A stretch of 64,000 bases of DNA from Echinometra lucunter (taxonomy: Eukaryota > Echinodermata > Echinoidea > Camarodonta > Echinometridae). Of the stretch, positions 12,906 to 25,127 are shown one piece after another (the first letter of the stretch is position 1; the number at the start of each line of letters is the position of its first letter). Location: positions 9,239,142-9,303,141 of the forward strand of contig CM057151.1 of NCBI GenBank assembly GCA_029962745.1, written 5' to 3'. The notes under the pieces were generated by a model. It was not told the origin of the DNA. It saw only the letters and a program-made list of their open reading frames with translations, and searched no databases. Position numbers and translations under genes: made by a program.

Positions 12906-13823
12906 CTAGATGAATCTTCGACCACGCGTGGTCGAACTTTATGCCTCCGCCATTACCAAATCAGAAATAAATGGCACTTCATGTTGATTTATTTTCATTT
13001 ATACAATGACATCTTTGACCTTGACCTTGACCTTGTGACCCCCAAATCTAATGAGAGCATTGCCCTTTCCATATGCATACTGAGCCAAGTTTGTTGAACC
13101 ATCAAATGGTTACTGAGTAATCACAAGAACGAACCATTTCTAGGTACATAATGACCTCTATGACCTTTGACCTTTGACCTTGTGACCCCAAAATCTAATC
13201 AGATCATTGTCCCTTCCATGTGCACATATGAGCCAATTTTGAAGCCAATCTGTCAAATGGTTCTTAAGTTATCACGAGAACGAGCCATTTTTATGTGTAT
13301 TATTATCTGTATGACCTTGAACTTTGACCTTGAGACTCCAAAGTCTAATCAGATCATTGTACCTCCCATATGCATACCTGTGCCAAGTTTGAAGTTGATC
13401 GGTCAAATGGTTGTTGAGTTATGGTGAAAACGAACCATTTCTATGTACATAATGACCTCTATGACCCTTGACCTTTGACCTTGTGACCCCAAAATCTAAT
13501 CAGATCATTGTCCCTTCCATGTGCACACATGAGCCAATTTTGAAGCCAATCTGTCCAATGGTTCTTAAGTTATCGTGAGAACGAGCCATTTTTATATGTA
13601 TTATTACCTGTATGACCTTGACCTTTGACCTTGAGACTCCAAAATCTAATCAGATCATTGTCCCTCCCATATGCATACATGAGCCAAGTTTGAAGTTGAT
13701 CTGTCAAACGGTTCTTAAGTTATCGCGAGAACGAAAACGGAACGGACGGACGGACGGACGGACGACCCGAAAACATAATGCCTCCGGCAACCACCTACGG
13801 TGGGCGGAGGCATAAAAAATTGA
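12906..13823 (-). mobile_element. Helitron-like non-autonomous element with five ~150-bp internal repeats
   Basis: Read on the minus strand the element begins with TC after an A and has the end TTTTTATGCCTCCGCCCACC. It finishes with a perfect palindrome TTCGACCACGCGTGGTCGAA (12917-12936), seven bases, then CTAG followed by T. A hairpin just before CTAG with no inverted terminal repeats is the Helitron 3' signature. Between the ends are five copies of a roughly 150-bp unit (AAATCTAAT-type anchors at 13044, 13191, 13341, 13492, 13642) and a GGAC-rich stretch at 13742-13762. A related copy is at 42095-42698. Confidence 0.65.
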
Positions 13824-14136
13824 TCTCTTCACATTCATGAATGAAAGACAAGCAGAGTAGAAACTTGGGATGGTATTCTAAAAATGATGCTATCTTTTAC
13901 ATTCACCTTTAATAGTAGAGTGATGTTAATCGTCATAAAAAATTTAAATGAGGACAAGTCATTGGTTAAGCTCCTGCACAAAGCTGGCTGCGTTAATGAA
14001 AAGTTAAGAGACATTGGGGCAAGCCCCAATGTCAAGAGTTTTTTTCTGTGCAATTTAAGTTTATTATGACAGTTAACATTTTTTACCTAATATAAAAGAT
14101 AACACCATTTTCAGAACACCACCAGTGATGGACAAA

Positions 14137-17100
14137 TCAGAAGATAGGAGGCAAGGCATTACCTCGTTTCTTAGGAACAGTGAATTTCAAAGGATCATCG
14201 TCATCCGATGATCTCTCTTCATCTTCTTTCCCCCGATTTCTTACGACTACCTCCTCTTTTCTTGGTGATTTCTCTTTCTTCTTCTTTCCTTTTCCTTTTT
14301 TCGTCTCCTCCATCGCTTTCTTCTTTTCAGGGACCAAGTCTTTCATCTCTGGTGGCTTGGAGAGGGTCTGGTTTGCCTCCCTTGTATTAACAGAGTGCAG
14401 GGTCGATCGTAATGCACTGATGTACCCGTTCACAAACTGCAGCAAATCTTTATTGTCATGTTCATGATGTTTATGGGTTACAGCTGCAATGAAGCGATGC
14501 ACAAGTTTTTCTTCTACATGGTTAGAGAGTGGTCTTAGGCCTGCCATAGTCTTTAGAAGGCAATCTAAGGTGAACTTCTGATTCTGTTTACAGGGAAAAC
14601 GAAGAATAAAAGTTATTGTAACTACATGTACAACTATCATTCAATCCATGATAGTTCAAACAAAAAACAAAATGATCTTGTTTCTGTTGATAAAAAGTAT
14701 TACATCAAATCTCAAACAGTCTATTTGAAATTTGGAAATGATATAATGAGTTACTAGTTTTTAGAGAATGCAATAAACTCACACTTCCTGCATACAATAT
14801 CTTTTGGGGAACTGTGTCTTATATGATGCACAAAGAATGGCAATTCACTAAAACATATGCAATGAAAAATTAGATAAACTGAAACTTAGTATTTCATGTT
14901 AAATCTTTTCTTTTGTATGAAACCTTCAGTGTTTTCTTTTATAAAAAATTAAAATCAGAACAAGTTGACAGCTCAGCAACTGCATGTGTTACATCAAGTC
15001 AATTCTAACAAGAAGACAATATCAAATAACATACCTTATCAAGTACATTCAAAGCTTTCAGCACATCTCCAGAGTATTCAGCCAGTTTTTCTACATCCTT
15101 TTGGGGCAAGACTGGTTCCTATAAAAATTAAAAAATTTTAAAAAAAAGGACATCATGTTCCCAACATTTTACATCAAACAACTTCCAACAACAGGAGATA
15201 CCATAGATGTTTCTATGCAAGGAATAAACATCTTAACCTATGAGATACTAATAATTTTGGTATAATGCACACTTTCCACATACATCAACACAACTGATTT
15301 CTGTATGCAACAGGTTTGGAGGACCCAAAAAAGTCTACTAAAATCGTACTGAAATCCCTTATGCATCATAATCATTTGAAGCAAATGTTACATAAAAAGA
15401 ATATTTAGTGTTTATCATTTGTGTGGTGAAAAAATGCAGTTGTCTTGATTGCAATGGAACAACATTAGATACCTGTATAATAAAAAGCTTTAAGTGATTA
15501 CACAATGGTTGAAAAAATGTTGATATATGATCAAGAATAGAATTCAAAGAAGAATGACATTAAAATTTTGATGATTTTCAATCGAAATCATTGCATTTTG
15601 GCAAATTATTTGTGGCTTGGTCATGGCTGACCTCAGAATTTAAACCAGCAGTGACTTAAATGTAGGTACAGTAGTTGATGCGTTTGCTAGACTGTACAAT
15701 ATGTAATATACCTAGCGCGCAGTTTTGCTAGAATTGCGCGACAAGGTACCCACAATGACGTCATTGGGTCAACAGCAGTTGAAACTGGGACATCACGGAG
15801 GTGCCAAAAATAGGGTGAACTCTTACCATATCTTTGGTTATTGCTTGGCAACACAACTATTTTGGAACTTTAGGCAGATGATTTTCTGCTAATAAAAATA
15901 TGCTCTTTTAAATGAAGAAACACTGTTCAGCATTGGGTACACCCTTTAAAATAGATTACCTTTAGATGTTCAAGCCATGACCACATGAGGGCAGCAAGCA
16001 CAAATGGATCTTCTTCTGTAGCTACTATCTTCCAAGCTGACTGACTCTGATTCAAATTATGCTAAGAAAAATTTTAAAAGCATATGTTAAATACAACTTT
16101 CTCTGATATTTTTCATACATAATACATGTTTTCTCTGATAATTTTTTTACATAATACATGTTTTTCTCAGATGTTAATACATAATATATGATATGAATAT
16201 TGTACCAGAATATAAACTGTAATCTGTACAACACAAGAAATTTATAAAGATTGTATTTTCTAACAAAAAATACCTTTAACATGTTGCAAATCAACCACAT
16301 GTTAGTTCTCATTAAGCTTCAGTTCAGAGGGTTATGTCCAAGTAAACAACAGAAAAAATTTGAATTTTCATAATTGACGTTTATGGCAAAGGAATTCAAC
16401 AAAAATAAACGTTAGAGGCAGCTCTTACCTGCAATGACTCTACTCTTTGCTTAAGATTCTGTTTTGAAACAGAGAGAGAGAGAGAGAGAGAGAAAGAAAA
16501 TTCAGAATTGATATTTTCTATTTTATTCACAACTCCTGCTTTTCTGATATTTTCCAAGTGGTTATTTTTATTTTTGAAAATGCTAGTAGCCATCATATTC
16601 CAAGGGATATGAGATATTCATACACAAAGATAAGAAGAAAATGTAATCAACTGAAGGGAAGAAAAGGGATTTAACATGCAAGAGCTTGAGGTTATCAGAT
16701 TAAAATGCTTTCAAAGCAAAAACATCTCCTTTGTGTTCATGAGATAGTGATTTCAACATTTTATTTGCACAAATAATAATAATAATAATAGATGGGATTT
16801 GTAATGCGCCAAATCCACTCTGCAGAGTGCCCAAGGCGCAGTGAAAGAAAGAAAGAGAGAGAAGAGCACAAATACAATGATAAATTAAGGAACAATTAAG
16901 AGTAGGAAGCATTGAATAGACGTGTCTTAAGGTAACGTTTAAATGTGTCAATTGAAGTGCATTCACGGATAACCAGGGGAAGATCATTCCAGAGAACAGG
17001 GCCAGCGTGAGCAAAAGCCCGTACCCCCCATGTCTTAAAGGATTTGGGAACAACTAGGGAACCAGAGTTGGATGAACGTAGGGACCTGACAGGAGTGTAT

Positions 17101-20100
17101 CTGTTAATCAGATTGATGTTGTATTGTGGAGCAGAACCGTTAATTGCATGGAATACAAGGAGAAGGATTTTGAAGATGATGCGATCGTTGACCATCAACC
17201 AATGTAGAGATTTCAGGATGGGAGTGATATGAACATGTTTTTTAGATAGGGTAACCATGCGTGCTGCAGCGTTTTGGAGCTTTTGGAGTTTAGACAACTG
17301 GGTGTTGGGTAAGTTGTAAAGCAAGGCATTCCCAAAATCAAGTCGTGAAGAAATCAGTGCATGAACTAATTTTTCAGTGGCAGATTTTGACAAATATTTC
17401 CTAATGAACCCAATATTGCGGAGCTGATACCTTACGGATCTACAGATGTTGGTTATTTGACTTGACATAGACATTCCACAATCTAACATGACCCCTAGGT
17501 TACGACACGTCTGGGACACATTTATGGTACATCCCGAAAAAGAGACGGATGACAACTTGACCTTACTAAGTTGAGCCCGTGAACCAAAAAGAAGGAACTC
17601 AGTTTTGGAGGGAATCAATTTTAATGAATGAGGATCCAACCAGGAGTGAATGTCAGAGAGACAATTCTCGAGACAGGTGATTGCATTTTTTGCATCAGCC
17701 TGGTTTGGTTTGAAGGAGAGATAGAGTTGGATGTCGTCGGCATAGATATGATAATTGATATTATGGCTTCGTAAGATATGTCCCAAACTAATCAAATAAA
17801 TTGAGAATAAAGTGGGGCCGCCCACAGAACCCTGCGGAACACCGTGAGTAAGAGGCATGCTGGTAGATTTACAGTCATTAATACAGACAATCTGTGAGTG
17901 ACATGAAAGATAAGACTGAAACCATGCATATGCCTGACCCCTAACACCAAATGAACTGAGTGTATTAAGCAGAACAGTATGATTGACGGTATCGAAAGCG
18001 GAAGACAAGTCGAGTAAGAACATGGCTGAGATATTTCCTTTGTCCATTCCCTGAAGGATGGAGTTGGACACATTGACCAGGAGAGTTTCCACACTATGGT
18101 TGGGACGATATGCAGATTGAAAGGGATCAAATAAATTGTTATCCGAAAAATACTCAGTGAGTCTAGAAAAAACAACCCTTTCAAGAATTTAAAATAAGAA
18201 TGGCAAATTAGAAACAGGACGGTAATTTTGCAGTACCTCTGAATCAAGAGAGCTTTTTTTCAGAAGTGGAGTGATATGAGCAACCTTCAAACAAGTGGGA
18301 ACTTCAGCCTGATCAATACTTAAATTGACTATCTGTGAAATAATGGGAGCAAAAGTAGAGGAACAATCTTTTAACAAAATGGTAGGGATTGGGTCTAACT
18401 GGCATGATTTAGGAGGTATTTTCCTAAGAATTAATTGAATCTCATCAGGACCGGTTGGATGCAGAGTCTCAAGCGAGGCTGCAGTGAAAGGTTGAGGACG
18501 TGACTCATCTGGATGAAGAGTGTCACAGATAGTTCGAACTTTCGTTTGGAAGAACTGGATGAACGTCTCAGCCAATACATGACTATCAGTGTGGCACGGT
18601 AGAGGGGTGGACTGCTTGCGATTTAAAAGACGGTTAGCAAGAGAGAAGAGCTTGCGTGAATCGCTACCAGTCTTCAACGAGGTCAACATAATATGAGGTA
18701 CAGGTACATGTAATTATATTTCCTACAGTAGAATTATTTGGTTGGCTCAATAAATATGCATTGCACAGATTTTTATTTCAAGATACATCAGTTTTAGTCT
18801 TACCCGTAATGCAGCAGCAACTCCACCGTGCTCTCCCGCATCTTCTTCCTCCTCCTCCTCCTCTTCATCTTCCCCATCTTCTCCTCTTCCTTTGGTATTA
18901 AAGCTCATTGCATCAGCAACCATTTCTACATCTCCATCCTCTTGCAGGCTCATTAGTGCAGAATTACTCAACAATGATGCACTAATTCTTAGTCTTGACA
19001 GACCTGATACTCCTAATGGGTCCTCAGAGTGACTGCTTGTCAGTCTCTGCGCTTTCCCTATGGACATTGCATCATCCTCAGAACTCGACATGGTGGATCC
19101 GTCGTTCAAATGCAGCTTTCTAAAGTCTAGATTTGGGCTTTTTCTTCCTGGTGGGACCATGCTATAAGCCTCTGCCGCTGAAGCACTCAGTCCGTTGCTG
19201 TTACTCAGCGCCTGAAGACTTAATCTTCTTCTATCTTTCTCATCTTCTAGAAGACTCTGCTCTGTTGAACGTCGTGTGTCTTGGAATGCTCCTGGACTGA
19301 ACTTCTTGAGAGTGTCAACACTGTCTGACCTGCCAATATTGCAAGCTGAGTGGACATCCTTGATCTTTGCAAGCTGATGTAAACGTACACACACTATCTT
19401 GACAATCTGCAATGGAAAAAGAATCACAATTAAGACATACTTTCTCATCCAAATATAATTTCAGTAAGTGGGGTGGCAGTGGCAGTGATGCAAAGTCAGC
19501 TTTAATATACCACAGAGTTTACTGTGAAACAGCCTCCCTCATGAAACATTTTTGTGGTAGTAGATTACAAACATTGACCAAAAACAATCCTTTGACTGTC
19601 ATTCCAAATAATACCTTTGGTATATGCTTCAGTTCTCTGCTCTCCGTGCCATGGAGAAGATGTTTCTGCCTGTTGATGAACTGTTGCAGAGTGAATGGAA
19701 AAGAGCATGGATCACTGTGGAAAGAATAAAAGGAGGAAATAAAATCACACAACGCTACATATATTCAATATCGAATGATCAACAGTGAAGTTATGAAGTG
19801 TACAGGGAGCAAATGTGATATTGAACTCACCCGCATGAGAAAGTGAATTTTTCTGGGTAGTGTGTACTAGTCTGTTCGTGCAAAAATTAATCTCTTATCA
19901 TACTTCTAATTATCAATGAACTATGACAAAGTAATTACTGTATTACTTCTAGAAATCAAAGGCAATATTATACAGACTCAATCTACAGTCACTATCATCT
20001 CTCTAATTACTCAATTTATTGGTACAAAATGAACAAAAATTTCAAATCAAATTATGCAGTGATGAAGAAAGCAATCAGACTTTAAAAATGATGTTAATGA

Positions 20101-23100
20101 ATTACTACTAAGACTTAATTGAATATTATGACATGTAATGAAAGAGTACAAATCTGAACATCAATAACATACAAGAAATACTAGCAAAATATAAAGAAGA
20201 CACTTGATTTGCTGTCAAGAAAAAGTCCTTCAATCAGACATTTTTGCACCTCTCAATAACAACTAAAATAGCATATATGGAAGAAAGAAGAATGCTTGAG
20301 TACTCACCATAATGAAAACACCACTCGAAGCGGAATGAGGAACTGAGCAAACTGTTGGCAACATTCTACTTGCCCACTTGTTTGAATAGAACCAGGCCTG
20401 AAACAAAATGATAAAACTCATTTTTCTCTCTACTTTTGTAGTATAAGTGATAAATTTTCATTTCTGTTCACTGAACAATTATCAGTTTTCCATTTCCTTT
20501 CTCAAATGTGTGACACTTTTGTAATGTAAAATAATAAACATAAAATTAAAGCTAATTGGATCTAAAGGAGACACAACTCAGTGTATATCACTTCTAAGTG
20601 TTCAACTAATGCTTGTCATATCAGACTGCCTCCGTATGTATTTAACAATTCAGTGGAGTGTGAGCTTTCCATGGTTACAACATGCACACACTCCACACAC
20701 TGTACACAAAGAGAGTTAGCAGTATACATGTAAATATGATACACAAGTCTTTGAAAACTCTTGATCATGGCATCATGATATAAAGCTAAGAATAAGAGGA
20801 GAAGAAATTCCTTTTATTCAGTGATTGCCAGTTAGGTGATAAATTTGATGGTCTCAAGTTTGATAACTCAATTTCAAGATCCTCCCTTCCCCCTGGTTGG
20901 TATAAAGTGTGTATACTTCTTAGTGACAATTGTGTTGTTTGTTTTTTAATCTTACTGGAATTCAGTGGAGCCTCACCTTGGCGACGCCAGTCTCAAGTTG
21001 AGTATTTTTAGTTTTCTCTGCAGCCTTGATGCTCGTTAAGGCGAGGCTTCACTGTAAGAGTGGGGCATTGTCTTTGTGTTGTGTTGTGTTGTGCTGCGCT
21101 GTGTCATCTATTATTCATACTCTTTTTATATTACAGTAAATATGTTATTATGAGTTTTATTTTCAATAAAAATACAAATAAAATATTTTTCTTAAATCCT
21201 CTGATAAAAGTCAGATAGGCAATAACTCCTTGGTATTTTGTTTGTTTATTTTTTCTCCTCTTTGCTGATTGTATAGATGTCTCAATCTATGCATTAATGA
21301 TTGTCAAGAGAACCTGAATTCTCACCTCTTTTCTCTAACAAAGTGAATAGCATGATCTCCATCAAACCTCTTAGCATATATCAAATAACATGCTATTAGT
21401 ACTCCAGTTCTACCTAGACCTGCATGACAGTGGACAGCAACCTAAATACAACAGGAAAAAGAAAAATACAGTGTACATCAATTTTTGATAATAATTTCTG
21501 TGTGTAAAAAATTGATGACTATTCGTAACATCCATAAACCCAAATACAGTATATCTTCTTTTCCTTTCTTTTTTTTTTATTAGGTGCTGAAGTGACAATC
21601 TTACACAAAATCACTGGGATAGAAAGAGTATATTATTTCTGCTTCTATTTCTCACAGTTGATAAGAGCATTGATCTGCATGCTTAGTTGCCTTCAATTCT
21701 ATTCATATTTTCTGATTTTGATTTCTGTTCACCCTTGCATTTCATGCTGATGATTTAAGACTTAAGCTACAGTATCATCAGTATGTCTTTTTTTCACTTC
21801 TCTCTGTAAAGTAGAGGTACTTAACAGTTAAAGGCATTGGCTAACTTTGTGAGTAGCTGATTTAAAAAATTCTCAAACTAAGATGAAGCATGTGTATGAG
21901 TACTTGTATTTGTACTAAAAAACCCTGAAACCAACCATAATTTGGAATGAAAAAGTGTAAGCTACACGCAAACAGCAATTTTATTATCCTTCACCTCACG
22001 AGACAATCACCAAGAGGATCACTTTGCTTGAATTTGAAAATGCCGTTATGTGCCTCCCGCCGCGTAATACGCCAGTACACACAGTACGGTAAGGTGAGTC
22101 ATATGCGCATGCGCACTCCTTATGTCTGTTCTGTGCAACCGATCCTCCAATATTTTTCAAACATTGGTTAACATTTTTTATATTTAAAAATACTTCCTGT
22201 GGATATTATACTTTGAAACTTTCAGACTGGTATTTTTACACTATAACCCTTATGTTTATCCCATTTTCAAGTAACAAAACAAGATTTTTAAAAAATCATA
22301 ACAATGTTAACCAATGCCTTTAATTATTACAAATAACTGTTTACATACTTGAGTTGTTGTCTGTTATCAAATATGTAGCTGATACTAAGACTAATAAATG
22401 GACTGATATCAGGCAAATGGTTTGCTCCAGTATCTTGATATTTGTACATCTCATAACAGTGACATAAGATCCACAGGTAATTCACTGCATCCCATTAAAA
22501 ACATATTACAAACAATGAAAAGACCAATACCATACCTTTCCTTCCTTTACTGCAAATGTCATGACTTTGACCATGTCCAATATGAAGGTCAATGATTTAA
22601 CCCCATAGTCATCCCATCCAAAGTTGTAGAAGAAAACTGTAAGATAAGAACACAGATAGCTAACATTCATGACATGACAGAAGCAGGCAGTCTGTTCTTT
22701 AATGCTAAACCTTGAAAATATGAAATTCACTCATCATAAATCACTTTCTCTGGATTAGTGAACTACAAATCTATTACATCACACTTTCATCTGGCTATGG
22801 CGCGACCTGGGTTCAAAACCAGTGCCCTTTGGTAAGACATTAATCCTCATTAACAAGTCCCTCAGATAGGACTTTCAGCCCTACGTCCTCTGGTTGCTTT
22901 CAAGCAAGCATGCCTTATTAGTGGTCAGGGTAAAACAAACCCAATAACCAGTACAGGCATTGAAATGTAATGACGATAATGACAGTATGAAAAAAAAAAC
23001 ATAGCTCTTACTAATTACAAGAAAACTGTGGGAAAAGTTCTTACTATCATTATCCATGAATTCCTGCTGGTCATATGAAAATCCTCCTGGCTCTAAACCT

Positions 23101-24633
23101 AGACCACAATGAGCATGCTCTCCAGGTGTCTGAAGGTTTATTACAGCTTTTATTCCATGTCTGTTGGGAAAGAAAGAAATAGGAATCATGGTACCAAGAA
23201 TATACACCATGAATACACATCAAGTCATTGAAGGAGCTTACCATTAAAGGCCAAGTCCATAGCAAGATAAAGTTCATTTCAATAAAAAGAATTTTAAAAA
23301 TCCAAACAAAACAGTTTTGTCATTTCTGTATACATATTGTGTGGAAAATTGTGAGTAAATGACATCATCAACTCACTCACTGAATATTCATATATGATAT
23401 CGATTGTTCAAGAACTGTTTTGCGAAAAAATAGCAAAAGTTCAAAAACTCATAACTTCCTTATTCTCCATGCAATCGGACTTGGCCCTTAACTGTAAGCT
23501 ATTGATAATACGAAAGGTGAATTATAACCCAATGTAAATGGTCCGTGAAAAGGGTTCTGCTAAAATATACTGAAGGATCTAGAACATTTAAAAATGGAAT
23601 ATGCATAATTTACAATGCAGCATAGATTTGCAAATCATTGTGGCTTCTGAAAGATATGTATCATTCATATTGCATGCATATTTACTGGATATAACAAAAT
23701 GAATGTTGCTATGGAATAATCAATGATCTACTACTTGTACGATTGTTTGATAAAATTATACCTCACGAATATTCTGTGGTATGGACATTCGGGTCAGCAT
23801 AATTTATGCAATCAACATAACAAAAAAAATACAAATCACACTGAACTTCTAAAGCTTCAGGGGCTTAGCTGTGCTTTTGGAATAGATTTGGTGTTTCAAA
23901 TCAATGAGGCTGCTTTCTTTCAACTACAGGGCTATGAATCAAAATAAACTTACTCCTTGAATTGACTGATGATATCATACTTTTTCACAGCATCTGTTGA
24001 TGGTCTGGACATGGCAAGAATTCTCTTGGTCACCCTACAGAAAAGCAAGAGACATTATTGCACTGACAAATTATCATCTAAACATCCGAAACATTAAATC
24101 AATTCTAAACTTGATAAACATTGGAGAATAAATAAACAGAATCAAAGGATATTCATGTGAGGGTTGGAGGAAAAAACTGTATAAACTGAATTGAATCTTC
24201 AATCATTGATGAAGATGATCTGCATTTAAGATAACAAATACTTGATGTTACAGCTGCATGTATTATCACAGTAAGTTGATATATATCCATCTATGATGAA
24301 AGGATCACGACCACACAAAAAGAGGAAAGAAATTTCTCAATAACAGATAAGGAGAGACTGCCACATACCAATGAGAAAAGAGTCCCTTAATAGCCATCTG
24401 ATCCTCGCTCCACTTTGAAGGGTTGTCATACTTGCAGCCTTTACCTCCACAGAACATAGAGCATTGCATGGAACCAGTCGTGAGAACACGAAGACTGTTG
24501 GTCAGCTTACTGTACTTGGCCGTAGGACGTTGGGTGGATCCAATATGAGCCCCCGTGCTCCTATCCATCTCACTGCTTCCCTCTAAAGACATCTTTGTGT
24601 CTTGTAAGTTGACAGACTTGTTTGGGTCTACAT
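14137..24633 (-). CDS. PTPDC1: Protein tyrosine phosphatase domain-containing protein 1-like (dual-specificity phosphatase)
   Basis: Exons, 5' to 3' on the minus strand: 24633-24369, 24034-23954, 23160-23045, 22636-22536, 21441-21326, 20397-20308, 19714-19615, 19406-18804, 16458-16429, 16061-15960, 15118-15035, 14583-14137. From the ATG at 24592 they total 698 codons with consistent phases; human PTPDC1 has about 750. Family hallmarks in order are MQCSMFCGGKGCKYDNPSKW, HGIKAVINLQTPGEH, the acid loop in YNFGWDDYG, the catalytic P-loop HCHAGLGRTG (Cys nucleophile and Arg in exon 21441-21326), RPGSIQTSGQ and HLLHGTESRELKHIPK. A Ser-rich, poly-acidic linker follows (exon 19406-18804), then LMWSWLEHLK and a Lys-rich tail. 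Vertebrate PTPDC1 is linked to centrosomes and cilium length. Reading continues in frame upstream of 24592 to the acceptor at 24633, so a further 5' exon is possible. Confidence 0.93.
15486..15945. mobile_element. Dispersed repeat family A, copy 2
   Basis: Second copy of the repeat at 7288-7776, same orientation, inserted in the PTPDC1 intron 15119-15959. Its right end stops about 15 bases from the donor of exon 16061-15960. Confidence 0.65.
16429..16458 (-). CDS. PTPDC1: 30-nt microexon of PTPDC1
   Basis: Ten codons, NLKQRVESLQ, lie between an acceptor CAAAACAG preceded by a long CT run and the donor GTAAGAG. Both introns are phase 0. The peptide continues into HNLNQSQSAW in the next exon and matches the human order ELKRKVEMWQKELNSRDGAW. 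The (CT)n run at 16471-16491 forms its polypyrimidine tract. Confidence 0.8.
16779..18700 (-). mobile_element. 5'-truncated L2/CR1-clade LINE inside a PTPDC1 intron
   Basis: Minus-strand frames 18689-18189 and 18188-16896 together encode the reverse transcriptase: LQNYRPVSNLP, then one TAA (18189-18191) where a Lys codon is usual (PFLF*ILERVV), LDLSSAFDTVNH, HGVPQGSVGGP and the catalytic YADDIQLY, ending GPVLWNDLP and SIDTFKRYLKTRLF. The endonuclease and 5' end are missing, as in most LINE insertions. The 3' end is GGCGCATTACAAATCCC followed by an ATT microsatellite. Apart from the single nonsense codon it is well preserved, suggesting a fairly young insertion. It lies between exons 19406-18804 and 16458-16429. 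Confidence 0.85.
18843..18876 (-). repeat. GAG/GAA codon repeat in PTPDC1 exon (poly-Glu/Asp)
   Basis: The plus strand reads TCTTCCTCCTCCTCCTCCTC, encoding an uninterrupted run of Glu/Asp in the phosphatase linker. It is likely length-variable. Confidence 0.8.
20963..21054. mobile_element. Very short inverted-repeat element (92 bp)
   Basis: CAGTGGAGCCTCACCTT at the left pairs with AAGGCGAGGCTTCACTG at the right with 14 to 15 of 17 bases matching. The CAGTG ends are typical of Tc1/mariner-derived MITEs. TA follows the right end only. In a PTPDC1 intron. Confidence 0.5.
21828..22323. mobile_element. MITE with TTAAAGGCATTGG ends, 496 bp
   Basis: The left end TTAAAGGCATTGGCTAAC and right end GTTAACCAATGCCTTTAA are inverted copies (21 of 23 bases). 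TTAA at both ends may be the target duplication. The centre is CpG-rich (22050-22110). In a PTPDC1 intron. Confidence 0.65.
22790..22950 (+). mobile_element. tRNA-derived SINE fragment
   Basis: A B-box-like GGGTTCAAAACC (22810-22822 region) is followed by TTGGTAAGACATTAATCCTC and a TAGGAC / GTCCTCTGGTTGC body as in tRNA-derived SINEs. The A-box half is degenerate. In a PTPDC1 intron. Confidence 0.5.
23244..23491. mobile_element. MITE with TTAARGGCCAAGTCC ends, 248 bp
   Basis: TTAAAGGCCAAGTCC (23244-23258) pairs with GGACTTGGCCCTTAA (23477-23491), 14 of 15 bases. TTAA flanks both ends. In a PTPDC1 intron, about 80 bp upstream of exon 23160-23045 on the minus strand. Confidence 0.65.
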
Positions 24634-24777
24634 CTAGAAATTAATAACAGATTACTGTTGAAAAGTCATCTAGTGGATCAAACATTATCTACTGCTGAAA
24701 TATTCTTTTAAGAAGGTTAAACATCTGTCTTGGTCATGCCAGGTCAATGAGAACACACCCACAAGATCTGGCTACCT

Positions 24778-24793
24778 CGGTACCATGGCAAAT
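24778..24793. promoter_or_regulatory. X-box-like (RFX) motif upstream of PTPDC1
   Basis: CGGTACCATGGCAAATT contains the RFX core ACCATGGCAA about 150 bp upstream of the first recognised PTPDC1 exon. RFX factors drive cilium genes, which would suit this phosphatase. The left half-site is imperfect and the promoter is not mapped, so this is tentative. Confidence 0.25.
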
Positions 24794-25127
24794 TCCAAGG
24801 TAAGGTTTCAAAGACCCGAGGTGAAAGCTAAATAACTACAGATTTCATGTGTTTCTTGAATTTCAAATTACTTAAGTATTTGAAGCATTCCTACCAAGTA
24901 ATCTTGAATCAGAGTTTTCTTTTTAAAAATTGTTAATGAGCACATACTGAACTCAAATGTAAACTAGTGTAGGAGCTATGATTTAGCTTTAAGTGTAGGT
25001 CCTTACTCCCAACACAGAACAAGTACAGTCTTCAATTAAAATGTTATTAGAATGAGGTCTTGGGCTCAATCTGCTGGTGATCCCACAGCTGCCACCAGTT
25101 GTAAGAGCTACATGTATACCCTAGTGG

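Larger units (their letters stand above)
6099..14136. other. Gap between the convergent APEH and PTPDC1 genes
   Basis: It contains the untranslated 3' ends of both genes (boundaries not visible), LINE relics (6732-6959, 8069-8292), inverted-repeat elements (7288-7776, 8589-9235, 12480-12645), a Helitron-like element (12906-13823) and a 32-bp tandem duplication near 11778-11840. From 9240 to 12470 I see only AT-rich sequence and a short stretch starting GGGGCCTGTTGCATAAAA at 10243 that looks like the edge of a dispersed repeat. No further gene is supported. Confidence 0.6.

Noticed and set aside
13167..13815. Repeated short frames containing TFDLETPKSNQIIVP
   Set aside because: They are translations of the ~150-bp repeats of the Helitron-like element, not a repeat protein.
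14180..14467. Plus-strand Ser/Phe-rich frames
   Set aside because: Antisense of the last PTPDC1 exon with its Lys-rich codons.
16896..18689. Host gene encoding a reverse transcriptase-like protein
   Set aside because: The motifs and microsatellite tail identify a 5'-truncated LINE inside a PTPDC1 intron.
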